Assembly: GCF_014197135.1 (NCBI RefSeq)
Contig: NZ_JACIFA010000006.1
Location: 1-64,000, forward strand
DNA length: 64,000 nt
Source: Sphingomonas zeae
Lineage (GTDB): Bacteria > Pseudomonadota > Alphaproteobacteria > Sphingomonadales > Sphingomonadaceae
Direction: 5' to 3'
Position 1 is the stretch's first letter. Every line of letters starts with the position of its first letter. Position numbers and translations under genes: made by a program. Positions 7,927 through 16,093 of the stretch are shown here, piece after piece. The notes beneath the pieces were generated by a model that did no database searches, was not told where the DNA came from, and was given only the letters and a program-made list of their open reading frames with translations.

Positions 7927-8589
7927 ATGAAGCTCATCATCGGCAACAAGGCCTATTCCTCCTGGTCGCTGCGCGGCTGGCTCGCATGTCGCCAATCCGG
8001 CCTGCCGTTCGAGGAGGTGGTCGTCCCGCTCTATGACTCCGACTGGGACAAGCGGCGCGAGGGCGCGGAGTTCGCGCCGTCATCGGGCAAGGTGCCGATC
8101 CTTTGGGACGGTGAGGCCGTGGTCTGGGACAGCCTGGCGATCATCGACTTCCTTGCCGACAAGGTCGGGCGTGATCGCTTCTGGCCCGCCGACGACGCCG
8201 CCCGGGCAATGGCGCGATCGATGGCGGCCGAGATGCACTCCAGTTTCGTGGCGCTGCGTCGCAAGCACAGCATGAACATCCGTCAGGTCTATCCCGCGCG
8301 CACGCCCGACGAGGATGTGATCGTCGACCTCAAGCGGATGATGGAACTCTGGGCACAGGCGCGGGCACGTTTCGGCGGCGGGGGCGATTTCCTGTTCGGT
8401 GCATTCGGCGCAGCCGACATCATGTTCGCACCGGTTGTGACGCGGATCGTCACCTATCAGCTGCCGGTCGCGCGCTTCGCCGTGCCCTATATGGACGCGG
8501 TGCTGCGCCATCCCTTCATGCAGGACTGGATCGCTGCCGCACAGGAAGAGGAATGGGTGATCGAGCGGTTCGAGCAGCCGACGATCTGA
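7927..8589 (+). CDS. Glutathione S-transferase family protein
   Basis: The protein has 220 residues. The N-terminal thioredoxin-like domain starts MKLIIGNKAYSSWSLRGWLA, where the Ser/Tyr pair (YSSWS) is the likely catalytic region. SGKVPILWDGEAVVWDSLAI matches the cis-Pro and glutathione-binding Glu/Asp-Ser turn (here DSLAI). An all-helical C-terminal domain follows (about 85-210, with FLFGAFGAADIMFAPVV). Family members conjugate glutathione to electrophiles or act as thiol reductases; the substrate cannot be read from sequence. The ATG at 7927 gives the standard start, and the 12 upstream codons are not family-like. It appears to be transcribed alone. Confidence 0.85.
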   Translation: MKLIIGNKAYSSWSLRGWLACRQSGLPFEEVVVPLYDSDWDKRREGAEFAPSSGKVPILWDGEAVVWDSLAIIDFLADKVGRDRFWPADDAARAMARSMAAEMHSSFVALRRKHSMNIRQVYPARTPDEDVIVDLKRMMELWAQARARFGGGGDFLFGAFGAADIMFAPVVTRIVTYQLPVARFAVPYMDAVLRHPFMQDWIAAAQEEEWVIERFEQPTI

Positions 8590-8607
8590 ACGGCCACGCC
8601 GCCGAAC

Positions 8608-8790
8608 TTATTGCGTGGCCGGCGGCGTTTCGTTCAGCGGCGCGCGCTGGCTGGTCGCCGGTTCCGCAACCCGGGAGGCAAACGCCCATAGCAAGCCCAT
8701 CGCGATCAGCAAGGCGATGGCCAACCACATGATCAGGCGCAGGCCGGTCTTGCGGCCCTTGTGATCCAGATCGCGATCCCGCTCGTTCAT
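8608..8790 (-). CDS. Small single-pass membrane protein, unknown
   Basis: The 60-residue protein has a charged N-terminus (MNERDRDLDHKGRKTG), one hydrophobic helix (LRLIMWLAIALLIAMGLLWAF) and a polar C-terminal tail rich in Ala, Pro and Thr. The topology suggests a cytoplasmic N-terminus and periplasmic tail. Start ATG 8790 is preceded by GGAATAGGG. The gene is convergent with the GST gene, 18 bases apart. The family is not recognised; small proteins of this shape next to dapE are common in sphingomonads, but the role is unknown. Confidence 0.55.
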   Translation of the reverse strand: MNERDRDLDHKGRKTGLRLIMWLAIALLIAMGLLWAFASRVAEPATSQRAPLNETPPATQ

Positions 8791-8930
8791 CGCCCTATTC
8801 CTTTCATGAGCGAACACAACGACGTGGGGCGCTTTCGGCTCCCATGGACGACAACATGGATTATGACGTTCAGCCCCACTAGCTCGCGGAGGAATTGCCT
8901 GCGCCGATCGGCCTGCCTATGCCGCGCGGC

Positions 8931-10046
8931 ATGACCGATGCCCTCACCCTCACCCAGGCCCTTATCCGCAGCGACAGCGTCACCCCCGCACGCGGTCCGG
9001 TGTTCGACGTGCTGGAGGCCGCACTAATCCCGCTGGGCTTCACCGTGGATCGCTTCACGGTCGGCGAGGAGCCCGACGGCCCGGTCGAAAACCTTCTTGC
9101 CACGCGTGACGGTACAGGCCCTCATCTGGCCTTTGCGGGCCATGTCGACGTCGTGCCAGCAGGCGATGGCTGGCAGGGGTCGCCCTTTTCCGGCGAGGTG
9201 CGCGACGGCCGACTGTTCGGGCGCGGCGCGGTGGACATGAAAGGCGCGGTCGCCGCCTTCGTCGCCGCCATCCCGGCCGAGCCGACCATTCCCCTGTCGC
9301 TCATCATCACCGGCGACGAGGAAGGCCCGGCCATCTATGGCACGCGCGCGCTGATCGACCGGATGGCGGAGCGTGGCGTCGCCCCCGACCTCTGCCTGGT
9401 CGGCGAGCCGACCTCCGCCCACCGGCTGGGCGACATGATGAAGATCGGACGGCGTGGCTCGGTCAATATCTGGATCACCGTGCCGGGGCGGCAAGGGCAT
9501 GTCGCCTATCCGCATCTCGCCGACAATCCGATCACGCCGCTGATCGCAATGCTGGCTGAAATCGAGGCGGTGACGCTCGACACCGGCAATGCCTGGTTCC
9601 AGCCGTCCAATATCGAGATCACCGACCTGCATGTCGGGAACCCGGCGACCAACGTCATCCCGGGATCGGCACAGGCGCGGCTGTCGATCCGCTTCAACGA
9701 CGAGCATAGTGGCGCGGCGCTGGTCGAGCGGATCACCGCCATTGCTCACGCCCATGCCCCCGCCGCGCAGGTGACGGGTCGCATCTCGGGCGAGGCGTTC
9801 CTGACCCAGCCCGGCGCCTTCTCCGCGATGATCGCCGACGCCATCCGCGCCGAGACAGGGATCGAGCCCGAACTGTCGACCACCGGCGGTACCTCGGACG
9901 CGCGCTTCCTGTCGAAACTCTGTCCGACGGTCGAGTTCGGGTTGCTCAACGCGACCATGCACAAGGTCGACGAGGCAGTCGCGGTCGACGATCTCTACGC
10001 GCTGACCCGAATCTATGCGGGCGTCATCGCTCGCGCGGGCGCCTGA
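8931..10046 (+). CDS. dapE: Succinyl-diaminopimelate desuccinylase
   Basis: DapE hydrolyses N-succinyl-LL-diaminopimelate in lysine and peptidoglycan precursor synthesis. The protein (about 371 residues) is an M20 metallopeptidase-type enzyme. Zinc-site motifs are FAGHVDVVPAGD, the DMKGAVAA turn, the acidic TGDEEGPAIYGT and EPTSAHRLGD. The dimerisation lid contains VPGRQGHVAYPHLADNP. The C-terminal EFGLLNATMHKVDE carries the last zinc histidine. The start is uncertain: ATG 8931 (MTDALTL) fits homologues, but GGAGG at 8888-8892 lies nearer to a TTG at 8895 or an ATG at 8919. Its 3' end overlaps the convergent Smr gene by 23 bases. Confidence 0.93.
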   Translation: MTDALTLTQALIRSDSVTPARGPVFDVLEAALIPLGFTVDRFTVGEEPDGPVENLLATRDGTGPHLAFAGHVDVVPAGDGWQGSPFSGEVRDGRLFGRGAVDMKGAVAAFVAAIPAEPTIPLSLIITGDEEGPAIYGTRALIDRMAERGVAPDLCLVGEPTSAHRLGDMMKIGRRGSVNIWITVPGRQGHVAYPHLADNPITPLIAMLAEIEAVTLDTGNAWFQPSNIEITDLHVGNPATNVIPGSAQARLSIRFNDEHSGAALVERITAIAHAHAPAAQVTGRISGEAFLTQPGAFSAMIADAIRAETGIEPELSTTGGTSDARFLSKLCPTVEFGLLNATMHKVDEAVAVDDLYALTRIYAGVIARAGA

Positions 10047-10596
10047 AGACGATATAGAGCGCGCCCTGCCCGCCATGGCGCGGATGGGCATTACGGATCG
10101 CCGCGATCGAATCGGCATGGCGCGACGCGCCCAGCCAGTCGCTGATCGCCGCACGGATCGCGCCGCGCGCATGGGGGCGCTCGCTTTCGGGTCGCGGCGG
10201 CTTGCCGGTCACGAGCAACAGCACCCGGTCCCCGCGCGCGATCGCCCGGCCCAGCCCCTGATCGAGCAGCGCGTGCGCCGACGACAGGGTATGGCCATGC
10301 AGGTCGAGCGAACTGTCGGGCATGACACTGCCACGCGACAGGCGCTTGTCCCAACCGCCGTCCAGCGTCTCGCCCGGTCCCTTCTTGGCGGCAACAGGCG
10401 GCGGCGCGGGCTGACGGAGCGGCGGCACACGGCCCTTCACCCGTACTTTGGGTGCCCCTGGTGTTTCGTGGAATACCGCGTCCATAGTGGGCGGGGGCGG
10501 CGCGGGTCGAGCCGGAACGATGGCCGCGCGAAGCGGTCGCACCGTTTCCATCACCCGCGCCCAGAGCTGCGCCTCGTCAGGGTTGAGGGGGCGCAC
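10024..10596 (-). CDS. Smr/MutS2-domain protein
   Basis: This 190-residue protein has a low-complexity N-terminal half (RPAPPPPT; later VPPLRQPAPPPVAAKK) and a C-terminal Smr domain with SSLDLHGHTLSSAHALLD, the LLVTGKPPRPESE turn and GGQGALYIVFRR. Smr domains are DNA or RNA endonuclease/nicking modules (MutS2, YdaL). Single-domain versions in proteobacteria have no settled role. The GTG start at 10596 lies within the last codons of mltA (20-base overlap), so it is coupled to mltA. The longer upstream frame is a shadow of mltA. Confidence 0.85.
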   Translation of the reverse strand: MRPLNPDEAQLWARVMETVRPLRAAIVPARPAPPPPTMDAVFHETPGAPKVRVKGRVPPLRQPAPPPVAAKKGPGETLDGGWDKRLSRGSVMPDSSLDLHGHTLSSAHALLDQGLGRAIARGDRVLLLVTGKPPRPESERPHARGAIRAAISDWLGASRHADSIAAIRNAHPRHGGQGALYIVFRRPRER

Positions 10597-11947
10597 TGAC
10601 CGTCCCGCTTGGCGCCACGACTCCAGCCCGCGCCAGCGTTCCGACCGGCAGCAGCAGGAAGGCGGTGCCGCGCGCCGACATGCCGCCAGCGACCGCGCGC
10701 GCCGTATCCCCCGCACCCCAGAAGGTGTCGAAACGGTTGGAGCCCTTGATCGCGCCGCCGGTATCCTGCGCGACCCACAGGCCGGTTGCGTCCTGCCGGT
10801 CCATCGACAGGAACACCGGTGCGCCCAGCGGCACGAATTTGGGGTCCGCCGCCGCGCTGACCTGCCCCGTCACCGCATAGCCCATTGCCCCTTGCGGCGC
10901 GCCGTTCAGCTCGCGGAAGAACACGAAGCTCCTGTTCTCGCGCATGATCGCGCGCCCCTCTTCCGGGTGGTCGTGCAGCCAGGCGACGATCCCCTGCATG
11001 GAGGTCTGGCCCGGCCCCAGCAGCCCGCGCGCCTTCATCAGCGCGCCGATGCCGGTATAGTCGCGGCCATTCTGGCTGTCATAGCCGACGCGCATGATCC
11101 CGCCATCGGGCAGCCGCAGCCGTCCCGACCCCTGGATCTGGAGGAAGAATACTTCGACCGGGTCTGCGCCCCAAGCCAGAACCGGCGCCCGCCCCTCCAG
11201 CGAACCCTGCTCGATCGCGGTGCGGTCGTCATAAGGAACGAGGTTGGTGCCCTGCACCTTGCCGCGCACCTTCTTGCCCTTCAGATCGGTCGTGAAGGCG
11301 CCGAGATCGACATCGATCAGATCGCGCGGCCGGGCATAGATCGGCACCTCGTAACCTGCGCGCCGCTCGCGCGAGCCCGCAATCTCGGGTTCGTAATAGC
11401 CGGTCGCCAATGAGCGGCCGTCGCCGACCTGCACCGCCTCGAAATAGCGGGAGAAGAAATCGCGGGCCTGCCCACGCGGTACGCTGGCGGCGGCTTGGCA
11501 GGCGGCTTGCCAATCGGTGCCTTGCGTCAGGCCACTGGCATCGGTGCGGCGCATCAGGCCGGGGCAGGATAACAGGAAAGCGGCACGCGCCGCCTCGGCC
11601 TGCGGTTCGGTGATCGGCAGCGAGGCGACCGGCGGTCCGGCCAGCACGCCTGCCTGTGCTGCCGTTGCCGCACCGGGAACGGTCACGACCGGGGTGGCGG
11701 GCAAAGGCGTGGCGGCGATGATCCGCACCGGGCCATCGGGCACGCGCGACACACTGGGGCCGCTCGGTTGTACCGAGGAGCCGCTCGGGCGGGGGCGTGG
11801 TTGTGGTCGGGGCTGGGGCTGCGCTTGCCCACGCGACGGATAGGCCCCGGACGCACTACCAGCCGCACCGGGCGGAACGATCCGCCCGGCACAGGCCGGC
11901 AGGCTGACCGAAAGCGCGACCACGGTCGCGACGCGATACCCCCTCAT
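10577..11947 (-). CDS. mltA: Membrane-bound lytic murein transglycosylase A
   Basis: MltA cleaves the glycan strands of peptidoglycan and forms 1,6-anhydromuramic acid ends. The 456-residue protein starts with a lipoprotein-like signal (MRGYRVATVVALSVSLPAC, Cys at about 19), then a Pro/Arg/Ser-rich linker. The MltA domain follows (TGYYEPEIAGSRERRAGYEVPIY, then QIQGSGRLRLPDGGIMRVGY), and the C-terminal 3D domain with AQDTGGAIKGSNRFDTFWG contains the catalytic Asp. ATG 11956 is an alternative start three codons upstream. It lies in a minus-strand operon between the Tim44-like gene and the Smr gene. Confidence 0.92.
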   Translation of the reverse strand: MRGYRVATVVALSVSLPACAGRIVPPGAAGSASGAYPSRGQAQPQPRPQPRPRPSGSSVQPSGPSVSRVPDGPVRIIAATPLPATPVVTVPGAATAAQAGVLAGPPVASLPITEPQAEAARAAFLLSCPGLMRRTDASGLTQGTDWQAACQAAASVPRGQARDFFSRYFEAVQVGDGRSLATGYYEPEIAGSRERRAGYEVPIYARPRDLIDVDLGAFTTDLKGKKVRGKVQGTNLVPYDDRTAIEQGSLEGRAPVLAWGADPVEVFFLQIQGSGRLRLPDGGIMRVGYDSQNGRDYTGIGALMKARGLLGPGQTSMQGIVAWLHDHPEEGRAIMRENRSFVFFRELNGAPQGAMGYAVTGQVSAAADPKFVPLGAPVFLSMDRQDATGLWVAQDTGGAIKGSNRFDTFWGAGDTARAVAGGMSARGTAFLLLPVGTLARAGVVAPSGTVSAPPQP

Positions 11948-11972
11948 CGCGGACATTCCCCGTCAGGCCCGA

Positions 11973-12626
11973 TCAGGCTTCGTCGGTGTCGACGAGCTTC
12001 CAGTTCGGATCGCCGCTCTTCAGCGTCCGGGCGAAGGTCCAGACGTCATGCGTCTCGACCGCATCGCTCAGCGAACCGGCGATGACATGGCCCTCGGCAT
12101 CGCGCGTCACGGCGGCGATGTCGGCGTCGAAGCGGACGGTGATCCGCGCCTCACGCCCCTCGACCGTCGCATCGACGATCTTGGCGCTCTCGACCCGGAT
12201 CAGGCGGTTGTCGAGCCTCTCGCCCGCCTCGCGGCGCTGCTCGATCGCCTCGGCAAAGGCGGCGAGCACATCGCGTTCGACCAGATCGGCCAGCGCGTCC
12301 TCATCGCCCTTCCAGAACGCTTCCAGCGTCATGCGATAGGCCGCCTGCGCGCCGTTCAGGAACTGCGCCACGTCGAAGCCGGATTCCCCCGCGATCACCG
12401 CGCGCAGGCCTTGCTCGGCCCGCGGTTCGATGTTGCGGTTGGCGACCGGCGCGGACGCCTGCGTAGCCTCGGTCGTGCGAGGCAACGTGACGGGCAAAGG
12501 CCGGTCGTCGGCGCTGCGCGCCAGCGGCTGCTGTTCATGGCCGGTGCGCTTGCCCAGCACGCTGTACAGTCGCAGTGCGAGGAAGAGCGCGACCATCGCG
12601 AGAAGAACGACGTAGAATAACAACAC
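11973..12626 (-). CDS. Tim44/TimA-domain protein
   Basis: The protein has 217 residues. A single N-terminal membrane helix (LLFYVVLLAMVALFLALRLYSVLG) anchors it. A linker follows, and then a Tim44-like domain (about 85-215) with DVAQFLNGAQAAYRMTLEAFWKGDEDAL and the C-terminal DVWTFARTLKSGDPNWKLVDT. These proteins resemble the C-terminal domain of mitochondrial Tim44; the alphaproteobacterial TimA is membrane-attached and of uncertain function, perhaps in envelope protein assembly. Start is GTG 12626. It is the first gene of the Tim44-mltA-Smr operon and is divergent from secB, a common sphingomonad arrangement. Confidence 0.85.
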   Translation of the reverse strand: MLLFYVVLLAMVALFLALRLYSVLGKRTGHEQQPLARSADDRPLPVTLPRTTEATQASAPVANRNIEPRAEQGLRAVIAGESGFDVAQFLNGAQAAYRMTLEAFWKGDEDALADLVERDVLAAFAEAIEQRREAGERLDNRLIRVESAKIVDATVEGREARITVRFDADIAAVTRDAEGHVIAGSLSDAVETHDVWTFARTLKSGDPNWKLVDTDEA

Positions 12627-12812
12627 AAGCGCCTTTCACTATCGTGACCGATATAGGCGCAGCAGCCGACAATGAAAACCCGGCCTCCCGACGAAGAGGG
12701 CAAGGTTGAAACCATGCCGACCCGCTGCTACGCGCAACGGCCATATGGCCGAACGCGTGAACATGCCGTTTCGGTTCCTTATCTCCCTTGATCTAACGCA
12801 AAGGTTTCGACG

Positions 12813-13319
12813 ATGGACGAACAGGGTTTGCCGCAGGGCTTTGAAGCACCGAACGGCGACGATGCCGGCCCCGCCGCGGGGATGATCTCGCAATATGTGA
12901 AGGATCTGTCGTTCGAGAACCCGAATGCGCCCGCCATCTATCAGGCGCAGACCGCGCCCGGCATCGATGTGCAGTTCAACATCTCGGCGGCGCAGGTCGG
13001 CGAGGAGGTCCACGAACTGACCCTGAAGATCGAGGTTCGCGCCGAGTCCGAGGGCAAGACCGCCTTCATCGTCGACCTGAGCTATGCGGGGCTGTTCGGT
13101 TTCCGCAACGTGCCCGCCGACCAGATCCAGCCCTTCATGCTGGGCGAAGCGCCGCGCCTGCTCTTCCCCTTCGCCCGCCGTGTGCTGGCCGATGCGGTGC
13201 GCGACGGCGGCTTCCCGCCCCTGATGCTGGAGCCGATCGATTTCGCGCAGCTGTACCTGCAGCAGGCCGATGCCCAGGCGGGTGCGCAGCCCAATACCCC
13301 GGAAACCGGCCACGCCTGA
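12813..13319 (+). CDS. secB: Protein-export chaperone SecB
   Basis: The 168-residue cytoplasmic chaperone keeps preproteins unfolded and passes them to SecA. Family landmarks are QYVKDLSFENPNAP near the N-terminus, the beta-sheet VHELTLKIEVRAE, SYAGLFGFRNVPADQIQPF and APRLLFPFARRVLADAVRDGGFPPLMLEPIDF, which is the substrate-groove and SecA-contact region. An AAAGG ribosome site precedes ATG 12813. It is divergent from the Tim44-like gene and lies just ahead of murJ. Confidence 0.96.
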   Translation: MDEQGLPQGFEAPNGDDAGPAAGMISQYVKDLSFENPNAPAIYQAQTAPGIDVQFNISAAQVGEEVHELTLKIEVRAESEGKTAFIVDLSYAGLFGFRNVPADQIQPFMLGEAPRLLFPFARRVLADAVRDGGFPPLMLEPIDFAQLYLQQADAQAGAQPNTPETGHA

Positions 13320-13332
13320 TCCGGACTGACAA

Positions 13333-14910
13333 ATGAACCTGACCAAGGCGCTGGGCTCGGTCGGCGGGCTGACTCTGGCCAGCCGCGTGCTTGGTCTGGT
13401 TCGCGACTCGCTGTTCTTCCGCTTCGTGGGCGCGAACTTCGCCTCCGACGCGTTCCAGATCGCGTTTCGCCTGCCCAATATGTTCCGCGCCCTCTTTGCG
13501 GAGGGCGCCTTTTCCGCCGCCTTCATCCCGATGTTCAACCGCAAGGTGGCGGAGGGCGACAAGGCGGCAGAGGGCTCGGGCCTGGCGAATGGCCTGGCCT
13601 TTGCCGAAAACGCGCTATCGGTCCTGCTGCCGATCCTGATCGTCATGACCGCCCTGGTCGAGCTGGCCGCCTGGCCCGTCACTTGGGTTCAGACCTTCGG
13701 TTACGGCAAAGGAACGCCTGCGCAGTTCGACTATATCGTCCTGCTCAACCGGCTGACCTTTCCCTATCTGCTGTTCATCAGCCTGGTGTCGCTGTTGGGG
13801 GGCATCCTCAATTCGCTGCACCGTTTCTGGGTGAATGCGGCCGCGCCGATTCTGCTCAACCTGACGCTGATCGTCGCGCTGCTGTTCTTCCACACGCATG
13901 ACCCGATGGCTACCGCGCGCAACCAGGCGGTCGCGGTGACGATCGCGGGTATCCTGCAGTTCGTCTGGCTCTGGTGGGCGTGCCGCCGTGCTGGCGTCCG
14001 GCTCCGGCTGAAGCGGCCGGTCATCAACGATGACGTCAAGCGCCTGATGAAGCTGATCCTGCCCGCCGCCGCCGGTGCGGGGGCGGTGCAGATCAACCTC
14101 GTCATCTCAACCGCGCTCGCCGCACGCTTCTTGCCTGCGGGCTCCGTGTCGTACATCTATGCCGCCGACCGGCTGAACCAGTTGCCACTGGGGCTGATCG
14201 GCATCGGGCTGGGCACCGTCCTCCTCCCCACCGTCTCGCGCCTGCTGGGTGCGGGCAAGGAGGTCGAGGCGATGGAGACGCAGAACCGGGGCATGGAGCT
14301 GGCGCTGCTGCTCACCCTCCCCGCCACCGTCGCACTGATCGTCTGTGGGCAGCCGATCGTCGCCGCGCTGTTCGAGCATGGCAAGTTCACCGCGACCAAC
14401 AGCTATTATACCGCGCAGGCGCTCGCCGCCTTCTCGATCGGGCTGCCCAGCTACATCCTCGTGAAGGTGCTGACCCCCGGCTATTACGCGCGCGCCGATA
14501 CGCGCACCCCGGTGCGCTTCGCCACCTGGTCGATGCTGGTCAATCTCGTGCTGAACCTGATCTTCATCTGGTGGCTGGGGCATATGGGGCCGCCGCTGGC
14601 GACAGCCATCGCCTCGACGGTCAATGTCGTGCTGCTCTATCGCACGCTGGTGCGGCGCGGGCATTTCGTGGCGGACCCACAGTTGCGGCGGCGCAGCTGG
14701 CGGATGCTGCTCGCCGCGATCCTGATGGGCGGGGCGATGGCGCTGCTCAACGAACGGTTCCAGCCCTATGTCACCGGCACCAATCTGGAGCGCTGGGGCG
14801 CGCTCATCATACTGGTCGCGACGGGTATGCTGGTCTATGCGGTCGCCACCTTCGCGACGGGCGCCTTCCGTCTCGGAGACATCAAGCGGCTCGTTCGCCG
14901 CAACAGTTGA
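13333..14910 (+). CDS. murJ: Lipid II flippase MurJ
   Basis: MurJ moves lipid II across the inner membrane for peptidoglycan synthesis. The protein has 525 residues and about 14 hydrophobic helices. The first segment has GGLTLASRVLGLVRDSLFF, with the conserved Arg, and AFRLPNMFRALFAEGAFSAAF. Later segments include SYIYAADRLNQLPLGLIGIGLGT and SIGLPSYILVKVLTPGYYARADTRTPV, typical of the MOP/MurJ family. It starts 13 bases after secB and is followed after 8 bases by trpS, so secB-murJ-trpS may be one transcript. Confidence 0.95.
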   Translation: MNLTKALGSVGGLTLASRVLGLVRDSLFFRFVGANFASDAFQIAFRLPNMFRALFAEGAFSAAFIPMFNRKVAEGDKAAEGSGLANGLAFAENALSVLLPILIVMTALVELAAWPVTWVQTFGYGKGTPAQFDYIVLLNRLTFPYLLFISLVSLLGGILNSLHRFWVNAAAPILLNLTLIVALLFFHTHDPMATARNQAVAVTIAGILQFVWLWWACRRAGVRLRLKRPVINDDVKRLMKLILPAAAGAGAVQINLVISTALAARFLPAGSVSYIYAADRLNQLPLGLIGIGLGTVLLPTVSRLLGAGKEVEAMETQNRGMELALLLTLPATVALIVCGQPIVAALFEHGKFTATNSYYTAQALAAFSIGLPSYILVKVLTPGYYARADTRTPVRFATWSMLVNLVLNLIFIWWLGHMGPPLATAIASTVNVVLLYRTLVRRGHFVADPQLRRRSWRMLLAAILMGGAMALLNERFQPYVTGTNLERWGALIILVATGMLVYAVATFATGAFRLGDIKRLVRRNS

Positions 14911-14918
14911 GGACCATC

Positions 14919-15926
14919 ATGCGCGTCGTTTCCGGCATCAAGCCCACGGGCAATCTCCATCTCGGCAATTATCTGGGTGCCGTGAAGCAGTGGGTGGCGA
15001 TGCAGGACGACATCCAGGCGAAAGGTGGCGAGACGATGTACTTCATCGCCGACCTGCACGGCCTGACCGAGTGGATCGCGCCCGCCGACATGGCCGCGAA
15101 CACCATCGAGATGACCGCGACGCTGATCGCCGCCGGGATCGATCCCGAGCGTTCGATCCTGTTCAACCAGACCCGCGTACCGCAGCATAGCGAGTTGAGC
15201 TGGCTGCTGAACAATGTCGCGCGCGTCGGCTGGCTGAACCGCATGACCCAGTTCAAGGACAAGGCGGGCAAGAACCGCGAGGGCGCCAGCGTCGGGCTGT
15301 ATGATTACCCGGTGCTGATGGCGGCCGACGTGCTGCTCTACAATGCCACCCATGTCCCCGTCGGCGAGGACCAGAAGCAGCATCTGGAGCTGGCACGCGA
15401 CATCGCGACCAAGTTCAACAATGATTATGGCCGCGACCTGTTCACCTTGCCCGAGCCGCTGATCAGCGCCGCCGCGCCGCGCATCATGTCGCTTCGTGAC
15501 GGCGCGTCGAAGATGTCCAAGTCCAACCCGTCGGAAATGTCGCTGGTCAAGCTGATCGACACCGATGACCAGATCGCCGAGAAGTTCCGCAAGGCCAAGA
15601 CCGATCCGGACGTCCTGCCCGAAACGATGGAGGGGCTGGAAGGCCGCGCCGAGGCGCGCAACCTGATCACCATCTATGCCGCGCTGTCCGATCGCGATCC
15701 GGCGGACGTGCTGGCACAGTTCGCGGGCCAGGGCTTCGGCGCGTTCAAGCCCGAACTGGCCGATCTGGCGGTCGCCACGCTGGGTCCGATCCGCGAACGG
15801 CTGACCCGACTGCTCGACGATCGCGGCGAAGTGGGGCGCATCCTCGAGCGCGGCGCCGAGAAGGCTCGTGATATGGCCGTGCCATTGCTGCTCGATGTGC
15901 AGCGGACCATGGGGTTGCAGATCTGA
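14919..15926 (+). CDS. trpS: Tryptophanyl-tRNA synthetase
   Basis: This 335-residue class I synthetase charges tRNA-Trp. The start MRVVSGIKPTGNLHLGNYLGA contains the HIGH-equivalent (TGNLHLGN), and the KMSKS loop is present as GASKMSKSNPSE. Binding-site features include ADLHGLTEWI and LMAADVLLYNATHVPVGEDQKQH. An AGGACC stretch precedes ATG 14919; the longer frame to 14571 is a shadow of murJ. It is the last gene of the secB-murJ-trpS group. Confidence 0.96.
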   Translation: MRVVSGIKPTGNLHLGNYLGAVKQWVAMQDDIQAKGGETMYFIADLHGLTEWIAPADMAANTIEMTATLIAAGIDPERSILFNQTRVPQHSELSWLLNNVARVGWLNRMTQFKDKAGKNREGASVGLYDYPVLMAADVLLYNATHVPVGEDQKQHLELARDIATKFNNDYGRDLFTLPEPLISAAAPRIMSLRDGASKMSKSNPSEMSLVKLIDTDDQIAEKFRKAKTDPDVLPETMEGLEGRAEARNLITIYAALSDRDPADVLAQFAGQGFGAFKPELADLAVATLGPIRERLTRLLDDRGEVGRILERGAEKARDMAVPLLLDVQRTMGLQI

Positions 15927-15937
15927 TGAAACCTGGT

Positions 15938-16066
15938 CCCGTTGCCCGAACTTGGGCGACGGGGTCATGGACTGCCGGCTCGCGTGACCTTCGACTATGC
16001 CCGGGCGGGATCGAGATAGGGTAACAGCGGGTCGAATAAGCGTTCAGGCTGAGCGCAGTCGAAGCC
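15938..16066. repeat. Hairpin and sphingomonad-style intergenic repeat after trpS
   Basis: CCCGTTGCCC at 15938-15947 pairs with GGGCGACGGG at 15954-15963 (one G-U pair) and could end trpS transcription, although no T-run follows. Further on, CTTCGACT near 15989 and AGTCGAAG near 16057 form arms about 60 bases apart. The unit TTCAGGCTGAGCGCAGTCGA at 16042-16061 resembles the 'cttcgactgcgctcag' intergenic repeats common in Sphingomonas. No gene is seen between trpS and dnaA. Confidence 0.5.
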
Positions 16067-16093
16067 TACGCCCCCGCCCCGCCCAAACGAACC